Source: Pseudomonadota bacterium (GTDB taxonomy: Bacteria > Pseudomonadota > Alphaproteobacteria > Micropepsales > Micropepsaceae). Taken from it: DNA of 10,790 nucleotides. Positions within the stretch are counted from its first letter, which is position 1. Every line of letters begins with the position of its first letter. Shown here in pieces: positions 1-7,229 of the stretch. The notes under the pieces were generated by a model. That model saw only the letters and a list, made by a program, of their open reading frames with translations. It was not told the origin of the DNA and made no database searches. The stretch spans positions 1 to 10,790 of the forward strand of contig JAKBAU010000100.1 of the NCBI GenBank assembly GCA_021808875.1. Reading direction: 5' to 3'. A program made the translations under genes and the position numbers.

Positions 1-534
1 GGCATAATCGAGATCAAGCACAGCCTCACCTTTGACGATACCGCAGGACACAGCTGCGACCTGGTCCCTGAGCAGTGGCTGCTTCAGCATGCCGGTTTTC
101 CGCATGAACTGGGCACACTGGGCCAGAGCAACATAGCCGCCAGTGATCGCCGCCGTGCGGGTACCGCCATCGGCCTGCAATACATCACAATCGAGCACAA
201 TCTGGCGCTCGCCAAGGGCGGAAAGATCACACACCGCGCGCAGCGCGCGGCCAATCAGGCGTTGGATCTCCTGGGTGCGACCTGACTGCCGTCCCTGTGC
301 CGCCTCCCGGCGCATGCGGTCATGGGTGGAACGTGGCAGCATGCCGTATTCAGCCGTCACCCAACCCCGGCCGGTACCCTTCAGGAATGCCGGTGCACTG
401 TCCTGCAAGGACGCCGTGACCAGCACATGGGTGTCACCACATTTGATAAGACAACTGCCCTCGGCGTGCTTGGCAAAGCCGGGTTCAAGCTGGATGGCGC
501 GCAATTGATCGGCCGTGCGTGAAGAAGGGCGCAT
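1..534 (-). CDS. rph: Ribonuclease PH, 3' end missing at window edge
   Basis: RNase PH is a phosphorolytic 3'-to-5' exoribonuclease that trims tRNA precursors and acts as a hexameric ring in the cytoplasm. The window holds the first 178 residues in one open frame; the family is usually about 238 residues, so roughly 60 C-terminal residues lie outside. The start [12 protein letters not shown] resembles the usual MRP.gR..dQ.R opening. Other family motifs are KHAEGS (22-27), [14 protein letters not shown] (60-73), [14 protein letters not shown] (86-99) and [18 protein letters not shown] (115-132), which includes the phosphate-binding GTR. The start codon is ATG at 534-532, with AAGG nine bases upstream. 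It is divergent from hrcA, an arrangement common in Alphaproteobacteria. No frameshift is seen; the break is only the window edge. Confidence 0.97.
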   Translation of the reverse strand, partial: MRPSSRTADQLRAIQLEPGFAKHAEGSCLIKCGDTHVLVTASLQDSAPAFLKGTGRGWVTAEYGMLPRSTHDRMRREAAQGRQSGRTQEIQRLIGRALRAVCDLSALGERQIVLDCDVLQADGGTRTAAITGGYVALAQCAQFMRKTGMLKQPLLRDQVAAVSCGIVKGEAVLDLDYA

Positions 535-544
535 AATGAGGTAC

Positions 545-573
545 CTTGAAGTTGATCATAACCGGCGCTACCT
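545..573 (+). promoter_or_regulatory. Candidate heat-shock (RpoH-type) promoter of hrcA-grpE-dapB
   Basis: CTTGAA at 545-550 is followed after 17 bases by CTACCT (568-573). The first box fits the CTTGAA -35 element known for RpoH promoters, and the second is only a loose match to the -10 element. The expected transcript would start near 580, leaving a leader of about 70 bases before the hrcA GTG. The -35 box covers the ribosome-binding site of the divergent rph gene. This is a motif call by eye, and a housekeeping promoter in the same spot is possible. Confidence 0.4.
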
Positions 574-648
574 AGCCCTCTCGGGGCGCGTGCGCAATGC
601 AAGCCCGGCGGCGGGCCCTTTTTCAACCCGAACAGAGGCTTAAGTCCG

Positions 649-1740
649 GTGAACGCAGCTCCTCGCCATACCGATGATGTCCGCAGGCTCGCCTCCGAGC
701 TCGGAGAGCGCCCGCGCGAGGTGTTCCGCCATCTCGTTGACGCATTTTTAGCCTCGGGTGAGCCGGTCGGCTCCCGGACGCTCAGCCAGCGCCTGCCGGT
801 GTCGCTGTCACCGGCCTCCATCCGTAACGTCATGGCCGACCTAGAAGCGCTGGGCCTCTTGGCCTCGCCGCACACCAGTGCCGGCCGCATTCCAACCGAA
901 AAAGGCCTGCGCCTGTTTGTCGATGGCCTGCTTGAAGTCGGTGATCTTGACCCTTCCGAGCGCGCGGCGCTGGAAAGTCGAATAAGCGGCAGCGGCCATG
1001 GCCTGGAAGATGTACTGACCCAGGCGACCACCATGCTCTCCGGACTGTCGCGTTGCGCCGGACTTGTGGTGGCGCCACGTCAGGACGGCGTCCTCAAGCA
1101 TATCGAATTCGTGCCTGCGGGCACCGGCAAAGTGCTCGTGGTGCTGGTCAGCGAGGATGGTCAGGTCGAAAACCGGCTGATCGCCACGCCCAGCGGACTG
1201 CCCCCTTCGGCACTGGCCGAGGCGACCAACTACCTCAATGCCCGGCTGCGTGGGCGTACCCTTGAGAGTGCGCGCGGCGAAGTCGCGCGGGAGCTGGAAA
1301 CCCATCGTGCGGAACTTGACGCCCTGACCGCCAAGATCGTGGCTGAAGGGCTCGCGATGCTGGCGGAAACCGGCGGTGGTGCGCGGCAGGCCGAAGAGAA
1401 GGTGCTGATCGTGCGCGGCGCTTCCCACCTTCTGGACAGTGTGGAAGCCCAGACTGACCTCGAACGGATTCGTACCTTGTTTGATGATATCGAACGCAAG
1501 AACGATCTGGTGGGCCTGCTTGAACTGGCCCGCGACGGCGATGGCGTGCGCATCTTCATCGGATCAGAAAACCGCTTGTTCAGCCTTTCTGGATCTTCGA
1601 TTGTCGCTGCGCCCTATGCCGATGCCAAAGGCAAGATCATAGGCGTTATTGCTGTGCTGGGGCCCACCCGCCTCAACTACGCGCGTATCATTCCCATGGT
1701 GGACTACACCGCCAAGCTGGTAACCCGGCTTATCGCCTGA
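649..1740 (+). CDS. hrcA: Heat-inducible transcription repressor HrcA
   Basis: HrcA is a dimeric DNA-binding repressor that represses chaperonin genes through the CIRCE operator and depends on GroEL for activity. The 363 residues fit the family's usual 340-360. Residues 20-95 form the winged-helix region: REVFRHLVDAFLASGEPVGSRTL, the recognition helix SPASIRNVMADLE (54-66) and the conserved SPHTSAGRIPTEKGLRLFVD block (73-92). The rest is the GAF-like and dimerisation part, ending in GPTRLNYARIIPMVDYTA. The start is GTG at 649, supported by AGAGG at 633-637. It leads a unit with grpE, 12 bases downstream. No CIRCE sequence (TTAGCACTC-N9-GAGTGCTAA) is visible upstream, so it probably does not regulate itself through that operator here. 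Its targets, such as groESL, are outside the window. Confidence 0.97.
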   Translation: MNAAPRHTDDVRRLASELGERPREVFRHLVDAFLASGEPVGSRTLSQRLPVSLSPASIRNVMADLEALGLLASPHTSAGRIPTEKGLRLFVDGLLEVGDLDPSERAALESRISGSGHGLEDVLTQATTMLSGLSRCAGLVVAPRQDGVLKHIEFVPAGTGKVLVVLVSEDGQVENRLIATPSGLPPSALAEATNYLNARLRGRTLESARGEVARELETHRAELDALTAKIVAEGLAMLAETGGGARQAEEKVLIVRGASHLLDSVEAQTDLERIRTLFDDIERKNDLVGLLELARDGDGVRIFIGSENRLFSLSGSSIVAAPYADAKGKIIGVIAVLGPTRLNYARIIPMVDYTAKLVTRLIA

Positions 1741-1752
1741 ACAGGATGCTTC

Positions 1753-2337
1753 ATGAGTGATCAACACCAAGATGATTTGCCCGAAACCGAAGCTGCCGCA
1801 AATGGCAGCGAGCAAGCTGACACGGAAATCGCCCAGCTGCGTGTGGAGATTGCCGAACTCAAGGACCGGACCTTAAGGGCGCTGGCGGAGGTGGAAAACA
1901 CCCGTCGGCGGGCCGAGCGTGACAAGAAGGATGCCTCGCTGTATGCCGTCACCGCCTTCGCCCGCGACATGCTGCAGGTCGCCGACAATTTTGCCCGTGC
2001 AGTTCAGGCCTGTCCGGCCGACGTGCGCGAGCAGGCCGCGCCCCAGCTCAAGGCAGTGATCGAAGGCGTGGAAGTGACGGATCGGCAGCTGATGGCCACG
2101 CTCGAACGCCATGGCATCCGCCAGATCGATACCTCCTCGGGCAAGTTTGACCCCAATCTGCATCAGGCCATCGCCGAAGTCCCGGGGCGGGGCAAACCCG
2201 CTGGCAGCATCGTCGATGTGGTTCAGATTGGCTATCAGATTGGTGACCGGCTGCTGCGCCCCGCGATGGTCACGGTTGCCCGCCACGAGGGGAGTGCTGA
2301 GCGTGACACCGGCACCAAGCTCGATACTGAAGCATGA
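1753..2337 (+). CDS. grpE: GrpE, nucleotide-exchange factor of DnaK
   Basis: GrpE works as a dimer that releases ADP from DnaK and so drives the chaperone cycle. Of 194 residues, 1-22 are acidic and probably disordered. Residues 23-80 form the long coiled-coil helix, including [17 protein letters not shown] (41-57) and the conserved [15 protein letters not shown] stretch (69-83). The C-terminal beta domain carries [15 protein letters not shown] (130-144) and [17 protein letters not shown] (160-176), both typical of the family. ATG at 1753 has AGGA at 1743-1746 as its ribosome-binding site and lies 12 bases after the hrcA stop. The TGA stop overlaps the dapB start as ATGA. dnaK and dnaJ do not follow, as they do in many bacteria. 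Confidence 0.97.
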   Translation: MSDQHQDDLPETEAAANGSEQADTEIAQLRVEIAELKDRTLRALAEVENTRRRAERDKKDASLYAVTAFARDMLQVADNFARAVQACPADVREQAAPQLKAVIEGVEVTDRQLMATLERHGIRQIDTSSGKFDPNLHQAIAEVPGRGKPAGSIVDVVQIGYQIGDRLLRPAMVTVARHEGSAERDTGTKLDTEA

Positions 2338-3149
2338 GCAGACTTCGCCTCATGGTGGCAGGTGCCGACGGACGCATGGGCCGGGCACTGATCCGCGCCA
2401 TCGCCGAGGCCGATGATCTCAGGCTCAGCGCTGCCCTGCTCATCACCGCTCACCCCGAGCTCGGTAAGGATGCGGGCACGATGGCCGGCACCACGGCCCT
2501 TGATGTCACCTTGACCGCAGATCCTCTTGCGGCCATCACACAGGCCGATGCAGTCCTCGACTTTACGGCGCCGGCCTTTTCCGTCGAGCTAGCCGGACTG
2601 TGTGCCCAGGCCCGCATCGTACATGTGATTGGCACCACGGGTTTCAGTGAGGATCAGAATGAAAAGATCCGCGCCGCGGCGCGGCACGCGGTTATCATCA
2701 AATCGGGTAACATGAGCCTCGGCGTTACCGTCCTCGCTGATCTCGTCCGCCAGGCCGCGCGCGTGCTGACCGCCTATGACGTCGAAATCATCGAACTGCA
2801 CCATCGCATGAAGGCTGATGCCCCGTCGGGTACGGCACTACTGCTGGGCGAAGCCGCGGCGCAAGCCCGTGATGTGCAACTCAAGGAGCATGCAGTTTTC
2901 AGCCGCGAGGGTCACACCGGAGCCCGCCAGAATGGCGCGATCGGTTTTGCCTCGGTGCGGGGGGGAACTGTGATTGGCGAGCACCATGTCATCCTCGCCG
3001 GGCCTTCGGAACGCATTGAACTGAGCCATGTCGCCGAAGATCGAGCCATATTCGCGCATGGAGCGCTTGTGGCTGCACGCTGGGGGCAGGGTCGCAAGCC
3101 TGGTCTTTACGGCATGCGTGACGTGCTCGGTCTGGATCAGTTGCGATAG
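2334..3149 (+). CDS. dapB: 4-hydroxy-tetrahydrodipicolinate reductase DapB
   Basis: DapB reduces the product of DapA to tetrahydrodipicolinate with NAD(P)H, a step toward lysine and the meso-diaminopimelate of peptidoglycan. The 271 residues match the family. The nucleotide-binding loop GADGRMG is at 10-16, and DFTAP (76-80) and GTTGFS (100-105) follow. SGNMSLGV is at 124-131. The signature [15 protein letters not shown] (154-168) holds the active-site His156, His157 and Lys160. [14 protein letters not shown] closes the protein. The start is the ATG shared with the end of grpE (ATGA at 2334-2337), which implies translational coupling and a common transcript with hrcA-grpE. Its last 13 bases overlap the convergent DUF2244 gene. 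Confidence 0.98.
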   Translation: MSRLRLMVAGADGRMGRALIRAIAEADDLRLSAALLITAHPELGKDAGTMAGTTALDVTLTADPLAAITQADAVLDFTAPAFSVELAGLCAQARIVHVIGTTGFSEDQNEKIRAAARHAVIIKSGNMSLGVTVLADLVRQAARVLTAYDVEIIELHHRMKADAPSGTALLLGEAAAQARDVQLKEHAVFSREGHTGARQNGAIGFASVRGGTVIGEHHVILAGPSERIELSHVAEDRAIFAHGALVAARWGQGRKPGLYGMRDVLGLDQLR

Positions 3150-3622
3150 GCCTTTGCCGCGACAAGCGCCTGACGCAGCAGCTGCGCCAGACGCAGGCGT
3201 TCCTCAGGGGCAAGGAATGCGCCCAATTCAATGGAGCGGCCATGGCTTGAGAGCAGCAGATGCCGCGGCTGTTCGGCTTCCTCCTCGATCCCCACATTGA
3301 GCCAATAGGGATTGAGGGAGATCTCGCTTGTCTGTTCGCCCTGGCGATGGCGCGTGATGTCAAGGCGACTGAGGCTGAGCACAACATGCTCATAGCTCTG
3401 CGCCGCCCGTCGACAGCGGTGAAAGGCCCAAATCAGAAGCAGAACGTCTAGGCCCATGAAAGGCATTACCGGCCATGCACCCTTGAGCATGAAGATCACA
3501 CCCAAAGTGAAATTGGCGAGCCCGACCGCGCCGAGGACGAGGACCGTGGCTTGCGCAGTGAGCGGAGGCGCGGGCCGCAGCACTGCATCGAGAAAAACCG
3601 GATCGGAACCCGACTGGCTCAT
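3137..3622 (-). CDS. DUF2244 family inner-membrane protein
   Basis: The protein has 161 residues and no established biochemical function. Two hydrophobic segments, about 24-46 and 51-68, predict a helical hairpin in the inner membrane. The joining motif [12 protein letters not shown] (48-59) is the hallmark I associate with DUF2244. The remaining 90 residues should be cytoplasmic and carry [13 protein letters not shown] and [13 protein letters not shown], also like the family. ATG at 3622-3620 has no clear Shine-Dalgarno sequence, so translation may be weak or the start imprecise. The gene lies 64 bases downstream of the lipoprotein gene on the same strand and may share its transcript. Its stop lies inside the end of dapB. 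Family membership is fairly sure; role unknown. Confidence 0.9.
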   Translation of the reverse strand: MSQSGSDPVFLDAVLRPAPPLTAQATVLVLGAVGLANFTLGVIFMLKGAWPVMPFMGLDVLLLIWAFHRCRRAAQSYEHVVLSLSRLDITRHRQGEQTSEISLNPYWLNVGIEEEAEQPRHLLLSSHGRSIELGAFLAPEERLRLAQLLRQALVAAKAYRN

Positions 3623-3686
3623 GGCACCAAATTGCCGGCGCGCGTTTGCCTAGGCAAGGGCCTCGTCGTCCCCGCCCATCCTGGCG

Positions 3687-3971
3687 CTAGCGATGGCAGC
3701 GGCGCTCATAGCCACGCCGGCCGCCATGCTCTTTCCAGAACGGGCTGCCAAGATCAAGTTGGCAGGGATTGGTGACCGCGCCCGTGAGCGCACCTGCAGC
3801 AGCGCCGATCAGGGCGCCACTTGCTGCGGATCCGGTCATCGCGCCAATAATCGCACCGCCGGCAGCGCCGATCCCGGCACCAGACAGTGCTCGATCAGAC
3901 GTGGTCGTCCCACATCCAGCCAGCGTCAGGGCGCCAGTAAGCGCTGCGACCATGGCAAGGCTCCGCAACAT
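3687..3971 (-). CDS. Small glycine-zipper lipoprotein
   Basis: The predicted product has 94 residues. A hydrophobic signal (5-19) ends in the lipobox LTLAGC with Cys20, which predicts export, lipidation and anchoring to the inner or outer membrane. Residues 31-66 are an Ala/Gly-rich run with Gly at every fourth place, a glycine-zipper of the kind that packs helices in a membrane. The tail reads NPCQLDLGSPFWKEHGG and ends GYERRCHR, giving two more cysteines (70 and 92). I chose ATG at 3971-3969 because GGAGG sits seven bases upstream and the lipobox is then correctly placed; a longer frame to 4121 has neither support. The gene diverges from nth and lies upstream of the DUF2244 gene. Exact function is unknown; envelope integrity is a guess from similar lipoproteins. 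Confidence 0.85.
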   Translation of the reverse strand: MLRSLAMVAALTGALTLAGCGTTTSDRALSGAGIGAAGGAIIGAMTGSAASGALIGAAAGALTGAVTNPCQLDLGSPFWKEHGGRRGYERRCHR

Positions 3972-4072
3972 GTTTGTCCTCCACATTCGGTATCTTCCAA
4001 AACGCTCATTTACAAGACGCGTTCCGCGCAGATCTGGGCTATAGAACACTGCGAAGGACATATCTGTGACAT

Positions 4073-4876
4073 GTGATGCAGCGATCATTTTCGAAGCAGG
4101 ATGTGGAACGATTTTTCGCATTGCTGCGTAGGGCGGAGCCGGAGCCCAAAACCGAGCTTTGCTATCTGAACAATTTTACCTTGCTGGTGGCCGTGGTGCT
4201 CTCGGCCCAGGCGACCGACAGAAGTGTGAACAAAGCAACTGCAGCGCTGTTCGCGCTTGCTGACACACCTGATAAAATGGCGTCGCTCGGTGAGGAGGTC
4301 GTGGCACACCACATTCGTACCATCGGCTTATACCGTACCAAGGCCAAAAATGTGGTCGCGCTCAGCCGCGCCCTTCTCAGCAGGCATCACGGCGAGATCC
4401 CACACGATCGTGCCGCGCTCGAAGCGCTGCCAGGCGTCGGACGGAAAACTGCCAACGTCGTACTCAACACGGCCTTTGGTGAGCCGACCATTGCTGTCGA
4501 CACACATATATTTCGCGTCGCAAATCGCACCGGACTTGCTCGGGGAAAGACCCCGCTCGCTGTGGAAATGGGACTCGAACGGATCGTCCCCAGCGTCTAT
4601 CGCCTCCATGCCCATCACTGGCTCATCCTGCATGGCCGCTATGTCTGCGTAGCGCGCCGGCCCCATTGCCCGGTTTGCATCGTCCGCGAGCTATGCCGCT
4701 TTGACGGCAAGACACCGGAAGCAGGAACGCCTGAGGACACCAAAGGCACCGGACGGCGCGGTAACCGGTTGCAGCAGCGGGCTGGGGCCGCAAAGAGGAC
4801 GGCACCAAAGGCCAAAGCACGCGTCAAAAAGGCGAATGCCGCACGTGGCGGCGCGGGTCACCGTAAAGACAGCTGA
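4073..4876 (+). CDS. nth: Endonuclease III, DNA glycosylase/AP lyase with basic tail
   Basis: Endonuclease III removes oxidised pyrimidines and cuts the abasic strand in base-excision repair. The helix-hairpin-helix LPGVGRKTANVV (119-130) carries the catalytic Lys125, and VDTH (142-145) carries the catalytic Asp143. The iron-sulfur loop has the C-X6-C-X2-C-X5-C spacing at Cys192, 199, 202 and 208. The core ends near residue 210, as in the 211-residue E. coli enzyme. A further 57 residues rich in Lys, Arg, Ala and Gly follow and look disordered. The start may be GTG 4073 or the adjacent ATG 4076; AAGGA at 4054-4058 is rather far from either. TATAGA at 4040-4045 could be its -10 box, but I see no matching -35. 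It diverges from the lipoprotein gene. Confidence 0.96.
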   Translation: MMQRSFSKQDVERFFALLRRAEPEPKTELCYLNNFTLLVAVVLSAQATDRSVNKATAALFALADTPDKMASLGEEVVAHHIRTIGLYRTKAKNVVALSRALLSRHHGEIPHDRAALEALPGVGRKTANVVLNTAFGEPTIAVDTHIFRVANRTGLARGKTPLAVEMGLERIVPSVYRLHAHHWLILHGRYVCVARRPHCPVCIVRELCRFDGKTPEAGTPEDTKGTGRRGNRLQQRAGAAKRTAPKAKARVKKANAARGGAGHRKDS

Positions 4877-4943
4877 GCTCCGGGGAACATCGCGAGCTCC
4901 GAGGAGACCACACCCCCCCAGGACGTAAAATCCCTGCGTCCTG
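4875..4943 (+). repeat. Short repeats and stem-loops after nth
   Basis: GAGCTCCG occurs at 4875-4882 and again at 4894-4901. Because GAGCTC is self-complementary, the two copies can pair as a 6-bp stem. A second inverted repeat pairs CAGGACG (4919-4925) with CGTCCTG (4937-4943) around an 11-base loop. A run of seven C lies between them at 4913-4919. Neither stem is followed by a T-run, so they are not standard intrinsic terminators, though they could slow polymerase or protect the nth transcript end. Confidence 0.4.
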
Positions 4944-4956
4944 CAACGCTCCATGC

Positions 4957-4984
4957 TTGCGCGCCGTGCCCTCCTCGCTTAATC
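4957..4984 (+). promoter_or_regulatory. Candidate promoter of the PfkB-family kinase gene
   Basis: TTGCGC at 4957-4962 precedes GCTTAATC at 4977-4984 by 14 bases. The second box differs at one defined position from GCTANAWC, the -10 pattern described for Caulobacter housekeeping promoters; the first keeps only the TTG. Transcription would begin near 4991, about 40 bases ahead of the ATG at 5031. It is a by-eye match in the 154-base gap after nth. Confidence 0.3.
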
Positions 4985-5030
4985 GGGGGGAGTTTCGCCC
5001 GCCCTACGCCACATCTGGAGAGCAAAGACT

Positions 5031-6023
5031 ATGACACAGCATTACGACGTTGCCGGATTGGGCAATGCCATTGTCGACGTGATTGCCTCCACAGATGATC
5101 GCTTTCTGCTCGAGAACAACATTGCCAAAGGCGTGATGAACCTCATTGATCATTACCGCGTGCAGCAGCTGCTTCAGGTGCTGCCATCAGGCCGTGAGCT
5201 TGCCGGTGGGTCCGCAGCCAACACCATGGCCGGGCTGGCCTCCTTTGGTGGACGCGGGGTGTTCATGGGCAAGGTTCGCGACGACCAGCTGGGCAAGTCC
5301 TTTGCTCGTGGACTAGAGACGATCGGTATTGATTTTCCGACTCCCCCTGCAAGCGTGGGCCCACAAACCGAATGCTGTCTGATCGCGGTGACCGCCGATG
5401 GGCAGCGTAGCATGAATACCTATCTGGGTGCCTGCCGCGAGTTGCGCGAAGCGGACATCGATGAGGCCGCAATCGCTGCGGCCACCGTGCTCTATATCGA
5501 GGGCTATCTATGGGACGAACCCGAAGCCAAAACAGCAATCGAAAAGGCCATCAGGATCGCCAGGAAAAATGGTCGCAAGGTCGCCTTCACCTTGTCCGAT
5601 CCGTTCTGCGTCGAGCGCTGGCGCAGCGAATTCATGGCTCTGCTGAAGGACCGGATCGACATTCTTTTTGCCAATGAGGCCGAAGCCATGGCGCTGTTCG
5701 AGAGCGGAGATTTTGATGGTGTGCTGCAATCCTTGCGCGGCTTCAAGGGCATTGCCGCCCTGACCCGCTCCGCCAAGGGCTGTGTCATTGCGGCAGGCAA
5801 GGAGGTGCATGTTCTGGACGCTGACCCGGTTTCCCAGGTGCTCGATACCACCGGAGCCGGAGACCAGTTCGCCGCGGGATTTCTCTTTGGCTACAGCCAT
5901 GGCCGGAACTTGCCGGATTGCGGTCGGCTCGGAACGCTTGCCGCCGCAGAGGTCATCGCTCATTACGGTGCCCGTCCTGAAACCTCGTTGCGTGCCCGTG
6001 CTGTCGAAGCGGGTCTGCTTTAG
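5031..6023 (+). CDS. PfkB-family carbohydrate kinase, probable adenosine kinase
   Basis: The protein would phosphorylate adenosine to AMP with ATP in purine salvage. The 330 residues have the full PfkB fold: the N-terminal GLGNAIVDVIA (9-19), the substrate-side glycine motif LAGGSAANTMAG (57-68), SDPFCVERWR (189-198), and NEAEAM (215-220). The C-terminal signature DTTGAGDQFAAGFL (272-285) contains the catalytic base Asp278 and the anion hole. GYLWDEP and the NEAEA motif are what I recall from bacterial proteins annotated as adenosine kinase; substrate choice among PfkB enzymes cannot be settled from motifs, and another nucleoside or sugar is possible. GGAGAG at 5017-5022 supports ATG 5031. 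Its stop overlaps that of the convergent yjbQ by four bases. Confidence 0.85.
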   Translation: MTQHYDVAGLGNAIVDVIASTDDRFLLENNIAKGVMNLIDHYRVQQLLQVLPSGRELAGGSAANTMAGLASFGGRGVFMGKVRDDQLGKSFARGLETIGIDFPTPPASVGPQTECCLIAVTADGQRSMNTYLGACRELREADIDEAAIAAATVLYIEGYLWDEPEAKTAIEKAIRIARKNGRKVAFTLSDPFCVERWRSEFMALLKDRIDILFANEAEAMALFESGDFDGVLQSLRGFKGIAALTRSAKGCVIAAGKEVHVLDADPVSQVLDTTGAGDQFAAGFLFGYSHGRNLPDCGRLGTLAAAEVIAHYGARPETSLRARAVEAGLL

Positions 6024-6439
6024 TCGCCGATGAGGTGAAGTGCGATTTGGCGCTGATGCGCCTCATCGCGGTGTTCGAAGAGGTAGATGGCCTGCCACAC
6101 GCCAAGCTGGAGTTCGCCGTTTCGTACCGGAACGCCAAGCGAGGTCAGCGTCAGGGCACTGCGGATATGGGCCGGCATGTCGTCGGGACCTTCAGTGCGA
6201 TGGCGATAGACATCGTTATTGTGGGGAACGAGTTTCTGCAGGAAGTTTTCCAGATCCCGACCGACGTCCGGATCGGCATTCTCCTGAACCAACAACGAAG
6301 CAGAGGTGTGCTTCACAAAGAGTGTTAGCAGGCCGTCGCGGATCGCGCTGCGTGCAACGAAGCGCAGTACGTCGGCGGTAATATCGGTGAGACCAGAGCC
6401 AGCCGACGCGACGACGAGGTCGTGATAAACCTGCTTCAT
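6020..6439 (-). CDS. yjbQ: YjbQ family protein (UPF0047)
   Basis: The family is small, soluble and trimeric; some members have been reported to have weak thiamine-phosphate synthase activity, and the true role is unsettled. The 139 residues match the usual size. Conserved blocks are FVKHTSASLLVQENADPDVG (41-60), HRTEGPDDMPAHIRSAL (80-96) and VPVRNGELQLGVWQAIYLFEHR (103-124, near the end). The family signature normally reads GTWQ, but here it is GVWQ with Val114. The histidines at 44, 80, 91 and 123 are the likely metal or active-site residues by analogy. The start ATG overlaps the stop of the upstream Smr gene as ATGA, so the two are probably co-translated. It is the last gene of the timA-mltA-smr-yjbQ run. 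Confidence 0.92.
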   Translation of the reverse strand: MKQVYHDLVVASAGSGLTDITADVLRFVARSAIRDGLLTLFVKHTSASLLVQENADPDVGRDLENFLQKLVPHNNDVYRHRTEGPDDMPAHIRSALTLTSLGVPVRNGELQLGVWQAIYLFEHRDEAHQRQIALHLIGD

Positions 6440-7227
6440 CTTGGCTTCCTCAGATAGACGTAGAGGGCACCCTGGCCACCATGACGACGATGGGCCGGGG
6501 TCATTTCAGCGACAAAATGCGCCAGTTCCGGTTCTTTGAGCCAGCGTGGTGTCAGGTGTCGCAGCACGCCGCGGCGCCGGACGAAGGGATTGCTGTCTTC
6601 TGCTCCATCGCGTGGCCCGCTGCCTCCTTTGCCGGTGACGATAAGAACAAGGCGCAGGCCTCGAGCCATGGCCTGATGCACAAATTGCGTGAGTGCATGA
6701 TGGGCTGCGACTTCTGTGAGACCGTGCAGGTCGAGTCTGGCTTCAGGCTCGAGACTGCCTCGCCGGAGTTTGGCGCGCCTTCTCCCATCGAGACCGGTAG
6801 GGCCTGGTGCATCTGCGGCAGGTCCGGCTGTGGCCGGGCGGGCCTTCGCTTTGCCTTTCATAGCCGCATGGCGCATGGCGGTTGCGGATCTGACAGCGAG
6901 AGGTACTGCATCTTTGAGTGCGGCTTCAAAGAGGGCCCGTTCGTCTGCCATAAGGGCGCGCCCGGCCCTGGCGTCGTCAACCTCTCCTGGTTCCTGTGGA
7001 AGCGGAGGAGCGAGAATGTCAGGCCCCTGTTTGTTGCGTCGCTTTGCACCGCGTGGAACCGGGCTGGTTGCCTGACCATTCGCGTTCTGCCGGCGGGCGG
7101 CTGGCTTTTTGCCATTGCCTGAGGTCCGGCCCCTGGGGCTCTGGTTTTTAGGTGTCAGCTGCGCTGCGTCCTTCAGCACCGCCTCGAACAGCGTCACCTC
7201 ATCTTCTGTCGGCTCCCGCCGCTTCAT
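6436..7227 (-). CDS. Smr-domain protein
   Basis: The C-terminal Smr (MutS2-related) domain at about 160-263 is found in nucleases acting on DNA or RNA. It carries LDLHG (165-169), TGKGG (198-202) and HGGQGALYVYLRK (249-261), the three expected motifs. The first 160 residues are a basic, low-complexity linker with two copies of a short motif, DEVTLFEAVLKDAAQL (9-24) and DERALFEAALKDAVPL (95-110). Total length is 263, longer than the short alphaproteobacterial Smr proteins I recall. I chose ATG 7227 because GGGAGG lies six bases upstream and the codon is two bases after the mltA stop; an extension to 7272 would run into mltA. It overlaps yjbQ by ATGA. Substrate unknown. Confidence 0.93.
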   Translation of the reverse strand: MKRREPTEDEVTLFEAVLKDAAQLTPKNQSPRGRTSGNGKKPAARRQNANGQATSPVPRGAKRRNKQGPDILAPPLPQEPGEVDDARAGRALMADERALFEAALKDAVPLAVRSATAMRHAAMKGKAKARPATAGPAADAPGPTGLDGRRRAKLRRGSLEPEARLDLHGLTEVAAHHALTQFVHQAMARGLRLVLIVTGKGGSGPRDGAEDSNPFVRRRGVLRHLTPRWLKEPELAHFVAEMTPAHRRHGGQGALYVYLRKPR

Positions 7228-7229
7228 GC

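Noticed and set aside
381..1428. Long minus-strand open frames opposite rph and hrcA (217 and 195 codons)
   Set aside because: They lie antisense to the clear hrcA coding frame, have no recognisable domain and read as biased shadow translations of GC-rich DNA.
3646..3657. Perfect 12-base palindrome TTGCCTAGGCAA between the lipoprotein and DUF2244 genes
   Set aside because: Two or three such palindromes are expected by chance in a window this long, and nothing else marks it as an operator.
3972..4121. Longer start for the glycine-zipper lipoprotein
   Set aside because: It would add 50 residues before the signal peptide and displace the lipobox; GGAGG fits the start at 3971.
6481..7122. Plus-strand open frame of 213 codons opposite the Smr gene
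   Set aside because: The opposite strand holds a protein with all three Smr motifs and a strong ribosome site; this frame shows no family features.
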